Source: Acidobacteriota bacterium
GTDB taxonomy: Bacteria; Actinomycetota; Acidimicrobiia; Acidimicrobiales; RAAP-2
Direction of reading: 5' to 3'
NCBI GenBank assembly: GCA_018970215.1
Contig: JAGWWX010000010.1
Span: forward strand, 1 to 36,983
DNA length: 36,983 nt
Within the stretch, counting starts at the first letter, position 1; every line of letters begins with the position of its first letter. The notes below the pieces were generated by a model. The model was not told the DNA's origin, made no database searches, and saw only the letters and a program-made list of their open reading frames with translations. The translations under genes were made by a program, and so were the position numbers. Below are positions 1 through 8,133 of the stretch, piece after piece.

Positions 1-20
1 GAAAGGATCGAGAATCGCTA

Positions 21-96
21 GCTCCCATCGTCTAGCGGCCTAGGACACCGCCCTTTCACGGCGGCAGCGCGGGTTCGAATCCCGCTGGGAGTGCCA
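21..96 (+). tRNA. tRNA-Glu (anticodon TTC)
   Basis: A complete cloverleaf can be folded by eye. The acceptor strands are 21-27 and 86-92, the anticodon stem is 48-52/60-64 with anticodon TTC at 55-57, and the T arm carries GGTTCGAAT. The discriminator is G93 and the 3' CCA (94-96) is encoded. It decodes GAA/GAG. No clear rho-independent terminator follows. The next gene lies on the opposite strand. Confidence 0.97.
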
Positions 97-125
97 AATG
101 CGCTATGCCCCGTTTAGTGGGCCAC

Positions 126-569
126 TCATTGCTCGAGTTTGGCAACATCGGCCAAGTCCTGAGGCCGAGCAACCGCCTTCTTGTTGGTAATTAAGTCTTC
201 GCGACTAATGAATGGAATCTGCTGACCATTTACTTCGACTTCCATACGCCGATTCCACGCCTCATCAAAACTCACCCCATCGATGCCCGTGAGCAGGTCG
301 ATTCGATGTGGTGGATAACCCAGCTGAATCACGGTATCGGGATTGAGAAGATCCTCACGCGTGATATTGAGTGAACCAAACCCAAAACTATCTAGCACTA
401 CCAGCATGCGGTCCGCGTTGTGATCGTTAACCCAGAGCCAGGTGTCGAGGTCGCCGGTGTAGCGAGGGGCACCGTGTGCGGCTAGGGCGTAGCCCCCAAC
501 GATGAGAAATCGAACGTCGTTAGCGAGTAGTAATTGAACAAACTCGTTGAAGTCTTGATCCAGTTCCAC
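126..569 (-). CDS. MNT-type nucleotidyltransferase-like protein (DUF6036-like)
   Basis: This 147-aa protein has the minimal nucleotidyltransferase signature. A Gly-Gly pair (residues 25-26, in FLIVGGYALAAHG) is followed by an Asp-x-Asp pair (Asp40, Asp42, in YTGDLD), with a further Asp near residue 91 (RIDLL). Such proteins transfer a nucleotide to a protein or RNA target, or are inactive relatives. They commonly sit in two-gene modules of toxin-antitoxin type. The start is GTG at 569, with GGAGAG 4 nt upstream. The first 50 nt overlap the small gene at 520-702, so the two are probably translationally coupled. Composition around it is AT-richer than in most of the window. The family call is fairly secure. 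Its role as toxin or antitoxin is inference. Confidence 0.8.
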   Translation of the reverse strand: MELDQDFNEFVQLLLANDVRFLIVGGYALAAHGAPRYTGDLDTWLWVNDHNADRMLVVLDSFGFGSLNITREDLLNPDTVIQLGYPPHRIDLLTGIDGVSFDEAWNRRMEVEVNGQQIPFISREDLITNKKAVARPQDLADVAKLEQ

Positions 570-702
570 TGGGCTCTCCGATCATTTGACGTCGAAGTAC
601 CTCTACGGCGGCAATGCGCTCTGACGGACTCTTCGCAAGCCAATACTGCAAGTCGCTCTGCTGCTCATGTAGCGGCCGAATCGACACAACGGGAGTAATC
701 AT
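520..702 (-). CDS. small partner protein of the nucleotidyltransferase
   Basis: This 60-aa protein has the pattern DLQYWLAKSPSERIAAVE, then LRRQM and a C-terminal LQRV-type tail. Proteins with a (D/E)YWL..(T/S)P.ERL.A(V/L)E.LR core typically sit directly upstream of MNT/DUF6036 nucleotidyltransferases, as here. Its last 50 nt overlap the downstream gene in another frame. A TAAAAT hexamer lies 7 nt before the ATG at 702, consistent with a leaderless transcript, and no Shine-Dalgarno sequence is visible. It is probably the first gene of a bicistronic toxin-antitoxin-like module. No biochemical role can be read from the sequence. Confidence 0.7.
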   Translation of the reverse strand: MITPVVSIRPLHEQQSDLQYWLAKSPSERIAAVEVLRRQMIGEPSGTGSRLQRVCSITTR

Positions 703-709
703 TATTAAT

Positions 710-715
710 ATTTTA
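710..715 (-). promoter_or_regulatory. -10 hexamer TAAAAT for the two-gene module
   Basis: On the minus strand TAAAAT is followed by 7 nt and then the ATG at 702. This spacing would place the transcription start at or next to the A of the start codon. The surrounding 20 bp are strongly AT-rich. No good -35 box is evident. Confidence 0.5.
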
Positions 716-776
716 CCGTCTCGGGTCGAAAATTGCTTGTCCTGAGACTTGCAACCTCAGCCGCACGGCGCGCAAT

Positions 777-899
777 TTATTCTCCAAAATTCCGATCAAC
801 ACGCATACTCAAGTCCATCATCGATTCCACGAAGAGCCCGCTAGGGGTGCTCATTTGCCAAAGGTCGAGAATTGGCATGAATCTTGTATCTTTTGTCAT
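777..899 (-). CDS. possible 40-aa small ORF in the 703-1057 gap
   Basis: The stretch 703-1057 has no convincing gene and is AT-richer than its surroundings. The only candidate is this ORF, starting ATG at 899. It encodes a short Met-rich peptide (seven Met in 40 residues) containing MPILDLWQM and ending DRNFGE. A weak GGCGGA lies about 8 nt upstream, and a TACATT that could be a -10 lies further up. I do not recognise it. It may be a remnant of a larger gene or chance. Confidence 0.2.
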   Translation of the reverse strand: MTKDTRFMPILDLWQMSTPSGLFVESMMDLSMRVDRNFGE

Positions 900-1057
900 T
901 TGCTTATTCCGCCTAAGAAATGTACGCGCTGAGATTTCAGCCCGGTTAATGGTTTGACCTTGCGATTCCAACGAATGTCAACGGCCGGGCAGTCGCTTTC
1001 GGTACGTCTCGCGAAACAGTAGGTAATAGTCAATTTGTAACTTGAAATCTCCAATAA

Positions 1058-1948
1058 TCAGCGTCGAGACAGGTGACTTGGCGGACAGTTTTCAACCATT
1101 GGCGATTCTTCGCAATCGGGGCATTGCAAGAGAAGTGCGCGGCATGCGAGATTCGGGCAGTTGATGTAGTTGCTCGTTGGTTGTTGACATATTTCGCACT
1201 TACCGATGACCTGTGCTCCATCTGAAAACACAATCGACTGCCGTTCATCAAACACGTACAGCGCGCCTTCCCACAATCCACTGTCTTTCTTTTCCGCGCC
1301 GTATCGAACTATCCCTCCATCTACTTGATAGACCTCCGAAAATCCTCGATTCTTCATCAGGACCGTCAATATTTCGCATCTCACCCCACCAGTGCAGTAC
1401 GTAATGACGGGTCGATTCTTAAGAGCGTCATATTTCCCACTCTCGATTTCGTTGATGAAGTCATGCGTCGTCTTTATCCCCGGAATGACAGCATTCCTAA
1501 ATCGCCCGATGGCAGCTTCAAATTCGTTTCGACCGTCAAAAAAGACAACTTCATCACCACGCATCGCGACAAGTTCGTCGACTTCATCAGGTGACAGATG
1601 AACTCCTCCATTCATTATCCCAGATGTGTTCACAGTGATTTCATGTGGAACTCCGAAAGCAACTAATTCGTCGCGAACCTTGATCGACAGTCGGGGAAAG
1701 TCTTTACCCGTTCCTTCCGACCACTTGAATTCAATGTTCTTAAAGGGTAAGTATCTCTTTGTGGCGCGAATGTACTTCTTAACCTCACGCAATCCACCAC
1801 CGACTGTTCCATTGATGCCATGAGGAGAGACAATGATTCGGCCCTTCAAGCCCAGGCTCTCGCAGAGAACTCGCTGCCATTGATGGATTGCTTCCGGATC
1901 GGAAAGTGGTGTAAAGATGTAGAACAGAAGAATTTTTGGTTCTATCAC
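1058..1948 (-). CDS. trhO: tRNA uridine-34 5-hydroxylase, rhodanese-type (TrhO/YceA family)
   Basis: This 296-aa protein has an N-terminal ferredoxin-like acylphosphatase-type region (about 1-95), a rhodanese domain (about 130-215) with the active loop CTGGVRC (residues 185-191, catalytic Cys185), and a Cys-rich C-terminus (seven Cys between 251 and 288). This is the TrhO/YceA layout. TrhO uses O2 to make 5-hydroxyuridine at U34 of certain tRNAs. I place the start at GTG 1948 rather than the upstream ATG at 1972. The 1948 start gives a protein beginning VIEPKILLFYIFTP, aligning with the usual family start, and TACACT lies exactly 6 nt before it. The ATG at 1972 remains possible. GC content is visibly lower than in the genes that follow. 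It is divergent from the MBL gene at 2022. Confidence 0.9.
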   Translation of the reverse strand: MIEPKILLFYIFTPLSDPEAIHQWQRVLCESLGLKGRIIVSPHGINGTVGGGLREVKKYIRATKRYLPFKNIEFKWSEGTGKDFPRLSIKVRDELVAFGVPHEITVNTSGIMNGGVHLSPDEVDELVAMRGDEVVFFDGRNEFEAAIGRFRNAVIPGIKTTHDFINEIESGKYDALKNRPVITYCTGGVRCEILTVLMKNRGFSEVYQVDGGIVRYGAEKKDSGLWEGALYVFDERQSIVFSDGAQVIGKCEICQQPTSNYINCPNLACRALLLQCPDCEESPMVENCPPSHLSRR

Positions 1949-1954
1949 ATTGTT

Positions 1955-1960
1955 AGTGTA
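1955..1960 (-). promoter_or_regulatory. -10 hexamer TACACT, leaderless start of trhO
   Basis: Minus-strand TACACT, then 6 nt (1954-1949), then the GTG at 1948. No Shine-Dalgarno sequence precedes this GTG or the alternative ATG at 1972. Confidence 0.5.
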
Positions 1961-2021
1961 AGCAACCAACATGCAACGCTTCGGGCCGCGGGTGAGTAGA
2001 TCAATAGTTGGAGGGGTGCCA

Positions 2022-3719
2022 ATGTGGAGCTTTGAGAATGATTCATCACACACGGTCACGTCACGTACGGGTGCACGGGTCCATCGAGACCATGAAGCAC
2101 AGAGCGAAGTCCTTGCCACTCACTTTTACCAAGTACGTCCAGGGGTGTGGAATTTTGTCGGCAATGGACTCTCGAACCAAACGTTCATTGAGGGGCCGGA
2201 GGGCATCATCGCCATCGACACGGGCGAGTCGATCGAAGAGATGGATGTCGCGCTACGTCAACTTCGCGAACACACGCCCTTACCAATTGCGGCTGTGATA
2301 TACACACACTTTCACTACATCGAAGGAACCCGTGCGATTCTGAAGGAAGGGAATCACCTGGAGCCATTGGCGATTTTCGGACACCCCAAAATTGCGATTA
2401 ACCGCGTTCGCACGACAACCGAGATTGCTCCGGCGTACGTCCGAGGCATGGTGGAGCAGTTCGCGATGTTCATGCCTCTCGAAGGACCTGACGCCAATGT
2501 GAACATCGGACTTGGCTTCCACTTTCGGAACCCCGAACACGCACCTTTCACCCCGGGGCATCTCCCCTGCACTTCGACATTTACCGACGGCACAGTTGTG
2601 AAAATTGCCGGGCTCGAAGTTCACGTGACCTATGCCCCGAGTGATGCTGATGACTCGGTGACGTTGTGGTTCCCGGAACTCGACGTTGCTGTTCATAACG
2701 TCATCTGGCCGACCCTATTCAACGTTTTTGCGATTCGTGGCGAAGAGTACCGCGATCCACAAACCCTGATTGGGGCCGTCGATCATCTGCTGTCGCTCAC
2801 ACCCGAATATCTGGTAGGGACCCATGGGCCGCCCTTACTAGGTCGAGAGGACAACCTCTCGAGAATGCGACGCTACCGAGACTCTCTCTCGTTCCTCTGG
2901 GATCAAACAGTTCGTGGAATTAACAAAGGCTGGACGGCTGACGAGATTGCGGAGAGAGTACGCCTACCAGAACTATTCAACGTTGACTATCTGACGAGCG
3001 AGCGGTACGGTGTCGCCGAGCATCACGTTCGTCAAATTCATAACGGACTTCGTGGTTGGTTCGATGGCGATGAGTCGAAACTTTTTCCCCTCGGGCCACA
3101 GGTGCGACACGAGCGACTCATTGAGGAGCTGGGGGGTCGACATCGAGTACGTAGCAAGGTCCGAGACGCCATCAGCAGTGATGACTTGCGGTGGGCAACA
3201 GAGTTAGCCACCTGGTTGGTTCGGAGTAACGACGCGGACGACGTCGATCGTCAGCTACTAGCCGAATGCCTCCGCATCATCGCCTCACGGACACCGTCGG
3301 CGAACGTTCGCAACTGGTGCGTTACTCGTGCGCGTCACCTCGATGGCACCGGAGACCTCAGTGTGATGTACCAGCATCGGTTCAATGCTCGTGCGACAGG
3401 TTCTTTGTCTCACCGCGAACTTCTGAACACCCTGCGGGTTGTGGTCAATCCCGAAAGAGCCCTAGGTGTTGATGCCCGCATCGCCTTTGTGATTGATGGC
3501 GAGCAGATTCCACTACATATTCGTAACTGTGTCGCTGTCGTCGAGGACGTTACTCCGGAGGCGACCATAGTGATGACGCGAGACACTCTGAATCGATTGG
3601 TTTCGAACAAGCTCGGCCTATCCGTCGGAATCGAAAACGGCGACGTAGCAATCTCGGGAGATCGCGAACTCGCCATCACGGCACTCAAGGTCTACGAGGT
3701 CGATGGGTTTCACTCGTGA
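2022..3719 (+). CDS. alkylsulfatase-like MBL-fold protein with altered metal site
   Basis: The 565-aa product has the SdsA1/BDS1 alkylsulfatase layout: an MBL-fold domain (about 30-275), an alkylsulfatase dimerisation region (about 285-440) and an SCP2-like C-terminal domain (about 460-565). The family hydrolyses alkyl sulfate esters with two metal ions. Here the usual THxHxDH motif reads THFHYIE (95-101). The two His are kept, but Asp becomes Ile and the last His becomes Glu. The later AEN-type ligand segment reads VHN (224-226), so a His stands where Glu is usual. The final His in GTHGPP (266-271) is present. No signal peptide is seen. The start is ATG 2022 with GGAGGG 6 nt upstream; the in-frame ATG at 1971 is unlikely. 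It is coupled to the arylsulfatase gene downstream. The substrate is unknown. Confidence 0.85.
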   Translation: MWSFENDSSHTVTSRTGARVHRDHEAQSEVLATHFYQVRPGVWNFVGNGLSNQTFIEGPEGIIAIDTGESIEEMDVALRQLREHTPLPIAAVIYTHFHYIEGTRAILKEGNHLEPLAIFGHPKIAINRVRTTTEIAPAYVRGMVEQFAMFMPLEGPDANVNIGLGFHFRNPEHAPFTPGHLPCTSTFTDGTVVKIAGLEVHVTYAPSDADDSVTLWFPELDVAVHNVIWPTLFNVFAIRGEEYRDPQTLIGAVDHLLSLTPEYLVGTHGPPLLGREDNLSRMRRYRDSLSFLWDQTVRGINKGWTADEIAERVRLPELFNVDYLTSERYGVAEHHVRQIHNGLRGWFDGDESKLFPLGPQVRHERLIEELGGRHRVRSKVRDAISSDDLRWATELATWLVRSNDADDVDRQLLAECLRIIASRTPSANVRNWCVTRARHLDGTGDLSVMYQHRFNARATGSLSHRELLNTLRVVVNPERALGVDARIAFVIDGEQIPLHIRNCVAVVEDVTPEATIVMTRDTLNRLVSNKLGLSVGIENGDVAISGDRELAITALKVYEVDGFHS

Positions 3720-6040
3720 CACAACTACCCCCACCGACTCCGCCCTATAAGGGGGTCATTGGCAACACGTTTGCCACATCGACCGCGGCACCGATTGATG
3801 TGATCACCCCGCCCACGGGGGCGCCTAACGTCATTGTGATTCTGCTCGACGATGTGGGATTCGGTACATGCTCAACTTTTGGTGGGCCGGTACCCACCCC
3901 TTCTCTGGATCGAGTCGCACGTCGTGGGTTGCGATACAACCAATTTCACACGACCGCATTATGTTCACCCACTCGCGCATCACTAATGACCGGGCGCAAC
4001 CACCACTCCGTCCACATGGGTCGCATCCCCGAGGGAGCAAACGTCTTCCCCGGGTACGACTCCATCATTCCCAAAGAAGCAGGGACCGTGGCGCAAATTT
4101 TGCGCCTACACGGTTATTCCACATCGGCGTTTGGCAAGTGGCACCTCACGCCAAGTTGGGAACAAACACCCACCGGTCCATTTGACCGTTGGCCCAGTGG
4201 ATTGGGCTTTGACAGCTTCTATGGGATCTTGGCTGCCGAGGCGAGTCAGTACGAGCCACCGATGTATCGCGATCACACCGCGGTCATGCCGTACGTCGAT
4301 CAACCGAACTATCACATGACCGAAGACATCACTGACGAGGCAATCCGATGGATGGAGATGCAACGTGCCACCAATCCAAACCGTCCGTTTTTTATGTACT
4401 TTGCGACCGGAGCAATGCACTGCCCTCATCACGTCGCGCCCGAGTGGAGCGACCTTTTCCGCGGTCAGTTTGATCAGGGCTGGGATCAGCTACGTCAAGA
4501 GATCTACGAGCGTCAACTTGCGTTAGGCGTCATTCCTCCAGGTACCGCACTCACCCCACGACCGAACGAACTGCCGTCGTGGGATGAGTACCCCGACCGC
4601 TATAAACCAGTAGCCAGTCGCCTCATGGAAGTCTTCGCTGGCTTTCTCTCCCACACCGATGCGCAAATTGGTCGACTACTCGACGCTACGGAGAGTTTGG
4701 GTATCGACGACAACACCGTGGTGATGTATATCACCGGCGACAATGGTGCTTCGGGAGAAGGTACGATTCACGGCGCGTGGAGCGCGCCGAGTTTTCAAAA
4801 CGGTGTTCCCGAAGATCCCGAATGGCTTCTTGAGCACATCGATGACTTCGGAACCGCGCGGTGTGAAAATCACTACAACGCCGGGTGGGCGTGGGCCCTT
4901 GATTCCCCATTCCAGTGGATGAAGCAGGTAGCTAGTCACTTCGGAGGAACTCGTAACGCTATGGCCGTTCAATGGCCGGCGGGAATCACTGATGCCGGTG
5001 GACTGCGTTCTCAGTTCCACCACGTCATTGATGTGATGCCCACTCTTCTCGACATCGTTGGGATTGACGCGCCGACAACTCTTTTCGGAATTGAACAAAT
5101 GCCAATTCAGGGCGTTTCAATGACGTACTCCTTTGCCGACGAAGAAGTGGAGAGCCGTCGTACAACTCAATACTTCGAAATGTTGGGGAATCGAGCGCTC
5201 TATCACAACGGATGGATGGCATCTTGCTTCCACGGACGGATGCCATGGGATCGATTCGGAACCTACGAATTCGATGGCCCGACAGAAAAGTGGGAGCTCT
5301 ACGACATCGCTCACGACTTCTCGCAGGGACACGACCTCGCCCACGAATACCCTGAAAAATTGGCGGAACTCCGAGCACTCTTTACAGAGATTGGATACGA
5401 CAACAATGTCTTCCCCCTGAACGAGCCGGGTGCAATGTTTTCGTTAGGAGTCTTGCCGCCGTCCAACCTTGGCAACCTCAAAGAGATGACGTACACAACC
5501 GCACACGTACGAATGCCGGAGCGGAGTGTTATTAATTTAAAGAACTGTTCTTTTCGCATCACGGCGACAGTCGAAACCAACGCCGATTCGTCCGGAGTCA
5601 TCGTGGCGCAGGGTGGATCGATGGCGGGCTGGTCGCTGTATCTCGATGAAGACAGTCGACCCACCTACCATTACAACTGGTTCGGGCACGAGCACTATGT
5701 CGCCGTAGGACAGCCACTCACACCCGGCGCGCATCGCATCGTGGTGGAGTTTGCGTACGACGGCGGTCTTGGTGGATCGGGCCGCGTGGTGCTCTTCGTT
5801 GACGATGTAGCCGTCGGACACGCCGTCGTCCATAAGACGGTACCTATCGTCTTTTCCATCAGTGGCGAAACGTTCGATGTAGGCATCGATACGGGATCTC
5901 CGGTGGGGCCGTACCCCCACCACTTCCCCTTCCGCGGGAAAATCCAGGGTGTGCACTGTCAGCGACTCAGTGAGCCTCCGCCACACATCGCTCAGCTCAT
6001 TGCCGACGGCGAATTTCGCGCGTCCATCGCCACGCAGTAA
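3716..6040 (+). CDS. arylsulfatase (formylglycine-dependent sulfatase)
   Basis: This 774-aa type I sulfatase has metal-binding Asp45-Asp46 in VILLDDVGFG and the formylglycine signature CSPTR at 83-87, where Cys83 would be oxidised to formylglycine. FGKWHL and ITGDNGAS follow downstream. The C-terminal part (about 590-765) is beta-rich and resembles the LamG/concanavalin-like tail of long actinobacterial arylsulfatases. It would hydrolyse sulfate esters, probably in the cytoplasm because no signal peptide is visible. The GTG start at 3716 overlaps the upstream stop (GTGA, 4 nt), so the MBL gene and this one are translationally coupled. The formylglycine-generating enzyme it needs is not in the window. 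The substrate cannot be told from sequence. Confidence 0.95.
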   Translation: MTQLPPPTPPYKGVIGNTFATSTAAPIDVITPPTGAPNVIVILLDDVGFGTCSTFGGPVPTPSLDRVARRGLRYNQFHTTALCSPTRASLMTGRNHHSVHMGRIPEGANVFPGYDSIIPKEAGTVAQILRLHGYSTSAFGKWHLTPSWEQTPTGPFDRWPSGLGFDSFYGILAAEASQYEPPMYRDHTAVMPYVDQPNYHMTEDITDEAIRWMEMQRATNPNRPFFMYFATGAMHCPHHVAPEWSDLFRGQFDQGWDQLRQEIYERQLALGVIPPGTALTPRPNELPSWDEYPDRYKPVASRLMEVFAGFLSHTDAQIGRLLDATESLGIDDNTVVMYITGDNGASGEGTIHGAWSAPSFQNGVPEDPEWLLEHIDDFGTARCENHYNAGWAWALDSPFQWMKQVASHFGGTRNAMAVQWPAGITDAGGLRSQFHHVIDVMPTLLDIVGIDAPTTLFGIEQMPIQGVSMTYSFADEEVESRRTTQYFEMLGNRALYHNGWMASCFHGRMPWDRFGTYEFDGPTEKWELYDIAHDFSQGHDLAHEYPEKLAELRALFTEIGYDNNVFPLNEPGAMFSLGVLPPSNLGNLKEMTYTTAHVRMPERSVINLKNCSFRITATVETNADSSGVIVAQGGSMAGWSLYLDEDSRPTYHYNWFGHEHYVAVGQPLTPGAHRIVVEFAYDGGLGGSGRVVLFVDDVAVGHAVVHKTVPIVFSISGETFDVGIDTGSPVGPYPHHFPFRGKIQGVHCQRLSEPPPHIAQLIADGEFRASIATQ

Positions 6041-6099
6041 GGACCTCAGCGGCTCGAAACGGGGAACCTCCTCGTCACCGTGTGCTAACACTTACAGGT

Positions 6100-7110
6100 A
6101 TGAGTCCTTTTTCCGCCATGTTCGGACCAGACGTCACATTCCTCGGAGTCCCCCGTGCCGACCTCGAGAGCTCCGATACATGGGCCAACGCCGCCGCGGT
6201 CATCGTCGGCGCACCATTCGACGGAGGGACGTCGCATCGCTCCGGATGTCGATTTGGTCCAGGCGCCATCCGCACCACGGACTACTTGCCACACGACGGT
6301 TCCCGCCCAAGCTTGGCGCTCGGTGTTGACCCACTCACCGACTTAGGGGTTGTTGACATCGGAGATGTCGAGATGCCGACTGGCGACACGGAGACGGCCC
6401 TCCGACGGCTCGAAGAGACCGTTGAAGTGATAGCACGACGAGGAGTCATTCCCGTCATCTTGGGTGGCGACCACACAATCGCCTTACCGGACGTCACTGG
6501 TATCGCCCGACACGTGGGCTGGGGCAGAGTCGCCGTTTTGCATTTCGACGCCCACGCCGACACCGGCGATACTCAGTTTGGATCTCTTCACGGCCACGGG
6601 ACGCCTATGCGCCGACTCATTGAATCGGGGGCGTGCCGGGGGGATCGATTCTTACAGATCGGACTCCGGGGATACTGGCCCGAGCCCGCAACCCTCGCAT
6701 GGATGGCCCAGCAGGGCATGCGGAGTTTCGAAATGACCGAAATAACGTCTCGCGGACTCGACGCGGTTCTTGATGAAGCGTTCGAGATTGCGACACGGGA
6801 CTGTGATGCTGTCTTTCTCTCGGTCGACGTGGACGTGGTTGACCCTGGTCACGCACCGGGTACGGGTACGCCGGAGCCGGGAGGTCTCACGAGTCGACAA
6901 CTCCTCGATGCGGTGCGGCGTTGTGCGATGGAGCTTCCCCTCGGAGGTATCGATGTTGTCGAAGTCTCTCCACCGTATGACCACGCCGAAATCACGGCCT
7001 ATCTCGCGAATCGGGTAGTTCTCGAAGCACTGGGTGGCATCGCGTGGCGTCGGCGCCGCGAGCGTGGCGAGGCGGTGCGTCAGCCACCTCAGCCTCTCCT
7101 CGATCGGTAG
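6100..7110 (+). CDS. agmatinase-family ureohydrolase
   Basis: About 336 aa. The Mn-binding signatures of the arginase/agmatinase family are intact: GGDH (122-125), DAHAD (150-154) and SVDVD (241-245), followed by a Glu in GTGTPEPGG. The family removes urea from guanidino compounds such as agmatine, guanidinobutyrate, guanidinopropionate or guanidine. The loop HGHGTPMRR is of the SpeB/GbuA side rather than arginase, but the exact substrate is open. The start is uncertain: ATG 6100 is chosen, GTG 6082 and ATG 6118 are in frame, and none has a strong ribosome-binding site. It follows the arylsulfatase by about 60 nt and precedes the kinase gene by 6 nt. Confidence 0.85.
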   Translation: MSPFSAMFGPDVTFLGVPRADLESSDTWANAAAVIVGAPFDGGTSHRSGCRFGPGAIRTTDYLPHDGSRPSLALGVDPLTDLGVVDIGDVEMPTGDTETALRRLEETVEVIARRGVIPVILGGDHTIALPDVTGIARHVGWGRVAVLHFDAHADTGDTQFGSLHGHGTPMRRLIESGACRGDRFLQIGLRGYWPEPATLAWMAQQGMRSFEMTEITSRGLDAVLDEAFEIATRDCDAVFLSVDVDVVDPGHAPGTGTPEPGGLTSRQLLDAVRRCAMELPLGGIDVVEVSPPYDHAEITAYLANRVVLEALGGIAWRRRRERGEAVRQPPQPLLDR

Positions 7111-7116
7111 CACGAG

Positions 7117-8133
7117 ATGGGGAGCACCTTTCGAGAATTCTCCGCATCGCAACAGCGGCGGCATCTTCACTCCATCGCGCGGCGTGCGATCGAACACTAC
7201 GACCTTCCCGTTGACCGTATGGCACTCGTGAATGCCGGGTTCAACTTCACCTACCGGGTGACGTTGACGGACGGTAAAAAGTTTGCATTGAGGCTCAATA
7301 TCAACTCGCGCCGGAGTAGTGAGAATCTCTTTGGGGAAGTGGCGTGGACATCGGCGCTGGCGGAAAACTCACGCGTGACGGTTCCCGTGCCGCAAAGAAC
7401 TCGCGATGGGGATCTTTTCGTTGTACTAGATGATCCGCTGATGGAACGCTCTGTTCCGGCCGTGCTCTACTCATGGCTACCCGGACGCAACCTCGAGGTC
7501 AATAACTCGACTGCTGCGTGGTACCACGCGGGTCAGACCATGGCGACATTGCATGACCATGCCCGCCACTTCAGTCTCCCCGCGGGGGCTGCGGTTCCGT
7601 ACCTTCGTGATGCTCTGTGGGGAACCCCCGACCGGCTCGACCGCCGTCATCTCCCGATTACCAGCGATGATGAGGTCCTGATCCGCGACCTCCTCGGCGA
7701 AATCAACCGACGTCTTGATGATCTCTGGTCGCACGACCGTGGACGGCTCCTCCACGCCGATCTTCATGGCGGAAATATGAAATGGCTGCGGGGGCGGCTG
7801 GCCGTGTTCGACTTCGACGATTGCGGTTGGGGATTGCCCGTCCAAGATCTCGCCACCACGCTGTACTACATCCGCGATATCGGGGACTGCGAAGCGGCGT
7901 TCCTCGACGGCTACGAAAAGGAGTCGAGTGTAGAAATGCCCTCGCCCGGCGAGCGCGAGTGGCTCATTGTCCAGCGCAACCTTCTCTTGCTCAGCGACCT
8001 CGCGGGGACGACAACCCGCGAGCTGCTGGACTTCGTGCCGCGCTACACCAGCAATTCACTCATCAAACTGAGAGCCTTTGCGGCCACGGGCGTGTACCAC
8101 CACGAGGTCGAAGGGGTCGTGCGGAATCGTTAG
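7117..8133 (+). CDS. APH/choline-kinase-type phosphotransferase
   Basis: This 338-aa kinase-like protein has NFTYRV plus FALRL near the N-terminus (ATP-binding part), the catalytic loop HADLHGGN (about 212-219) and the metal motif FDFDDCGWG (about 230). The layout is that of the aminoglycoside phosphotransferase superfamily, including homoserine, choline and SrkA-type protein kinases. It starts 6 nt after the ureohydrolase stop, so the two are probably co-transcribed. The substrate is unknown. Its TAG stop interlocks with the stop of the convergent decarboxylase gene (8130-8133). Confidence 0.85.
   Translation: MGSTFREFSASQQRRHLHSIARRAIEHYDLPVDRMALVNAGFNFTYRVTLTDGKKFALRLNINSRRSSENLFGEVAWTSALAENSRVTVPVPQRTRDGDLFVVLDDPLMERSVPAVLYSWLPGRNLEVNNSTAAWYHAGQTMATLHDHARHFSLPAGAAVPYLRDALWGTPDRLDRRHLPITSDDEVLIRDLLGEINRRLDDLWSHDRGRLLHADLHGGNMKWLRGRLAVFDFDDCGWGLPVQDLATTLYYIRDIGDCEAAFLDGYEKESSVEMPSPGEREWLIVQRNLLLLSDLAGTTTRELLDFVPRYTSNSLIKLRAFAATGVYHHEVEGVVRNR

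Noticed and set aside
733-957. 74-aa plus-strand ORF in the gap before trhO
   Set aside because: Arg-rich composition, TTG start and no ribosome-binding site. It looks like a chance reading frame.
1971-2021. Upstream start of the alkylsulfatase-like gene
   Set aside because: ATG 1971 overlaps the divergent trhO region and has no ribosome-binding site, while ATG 2022 has GGAGGG 6 nt upstream.
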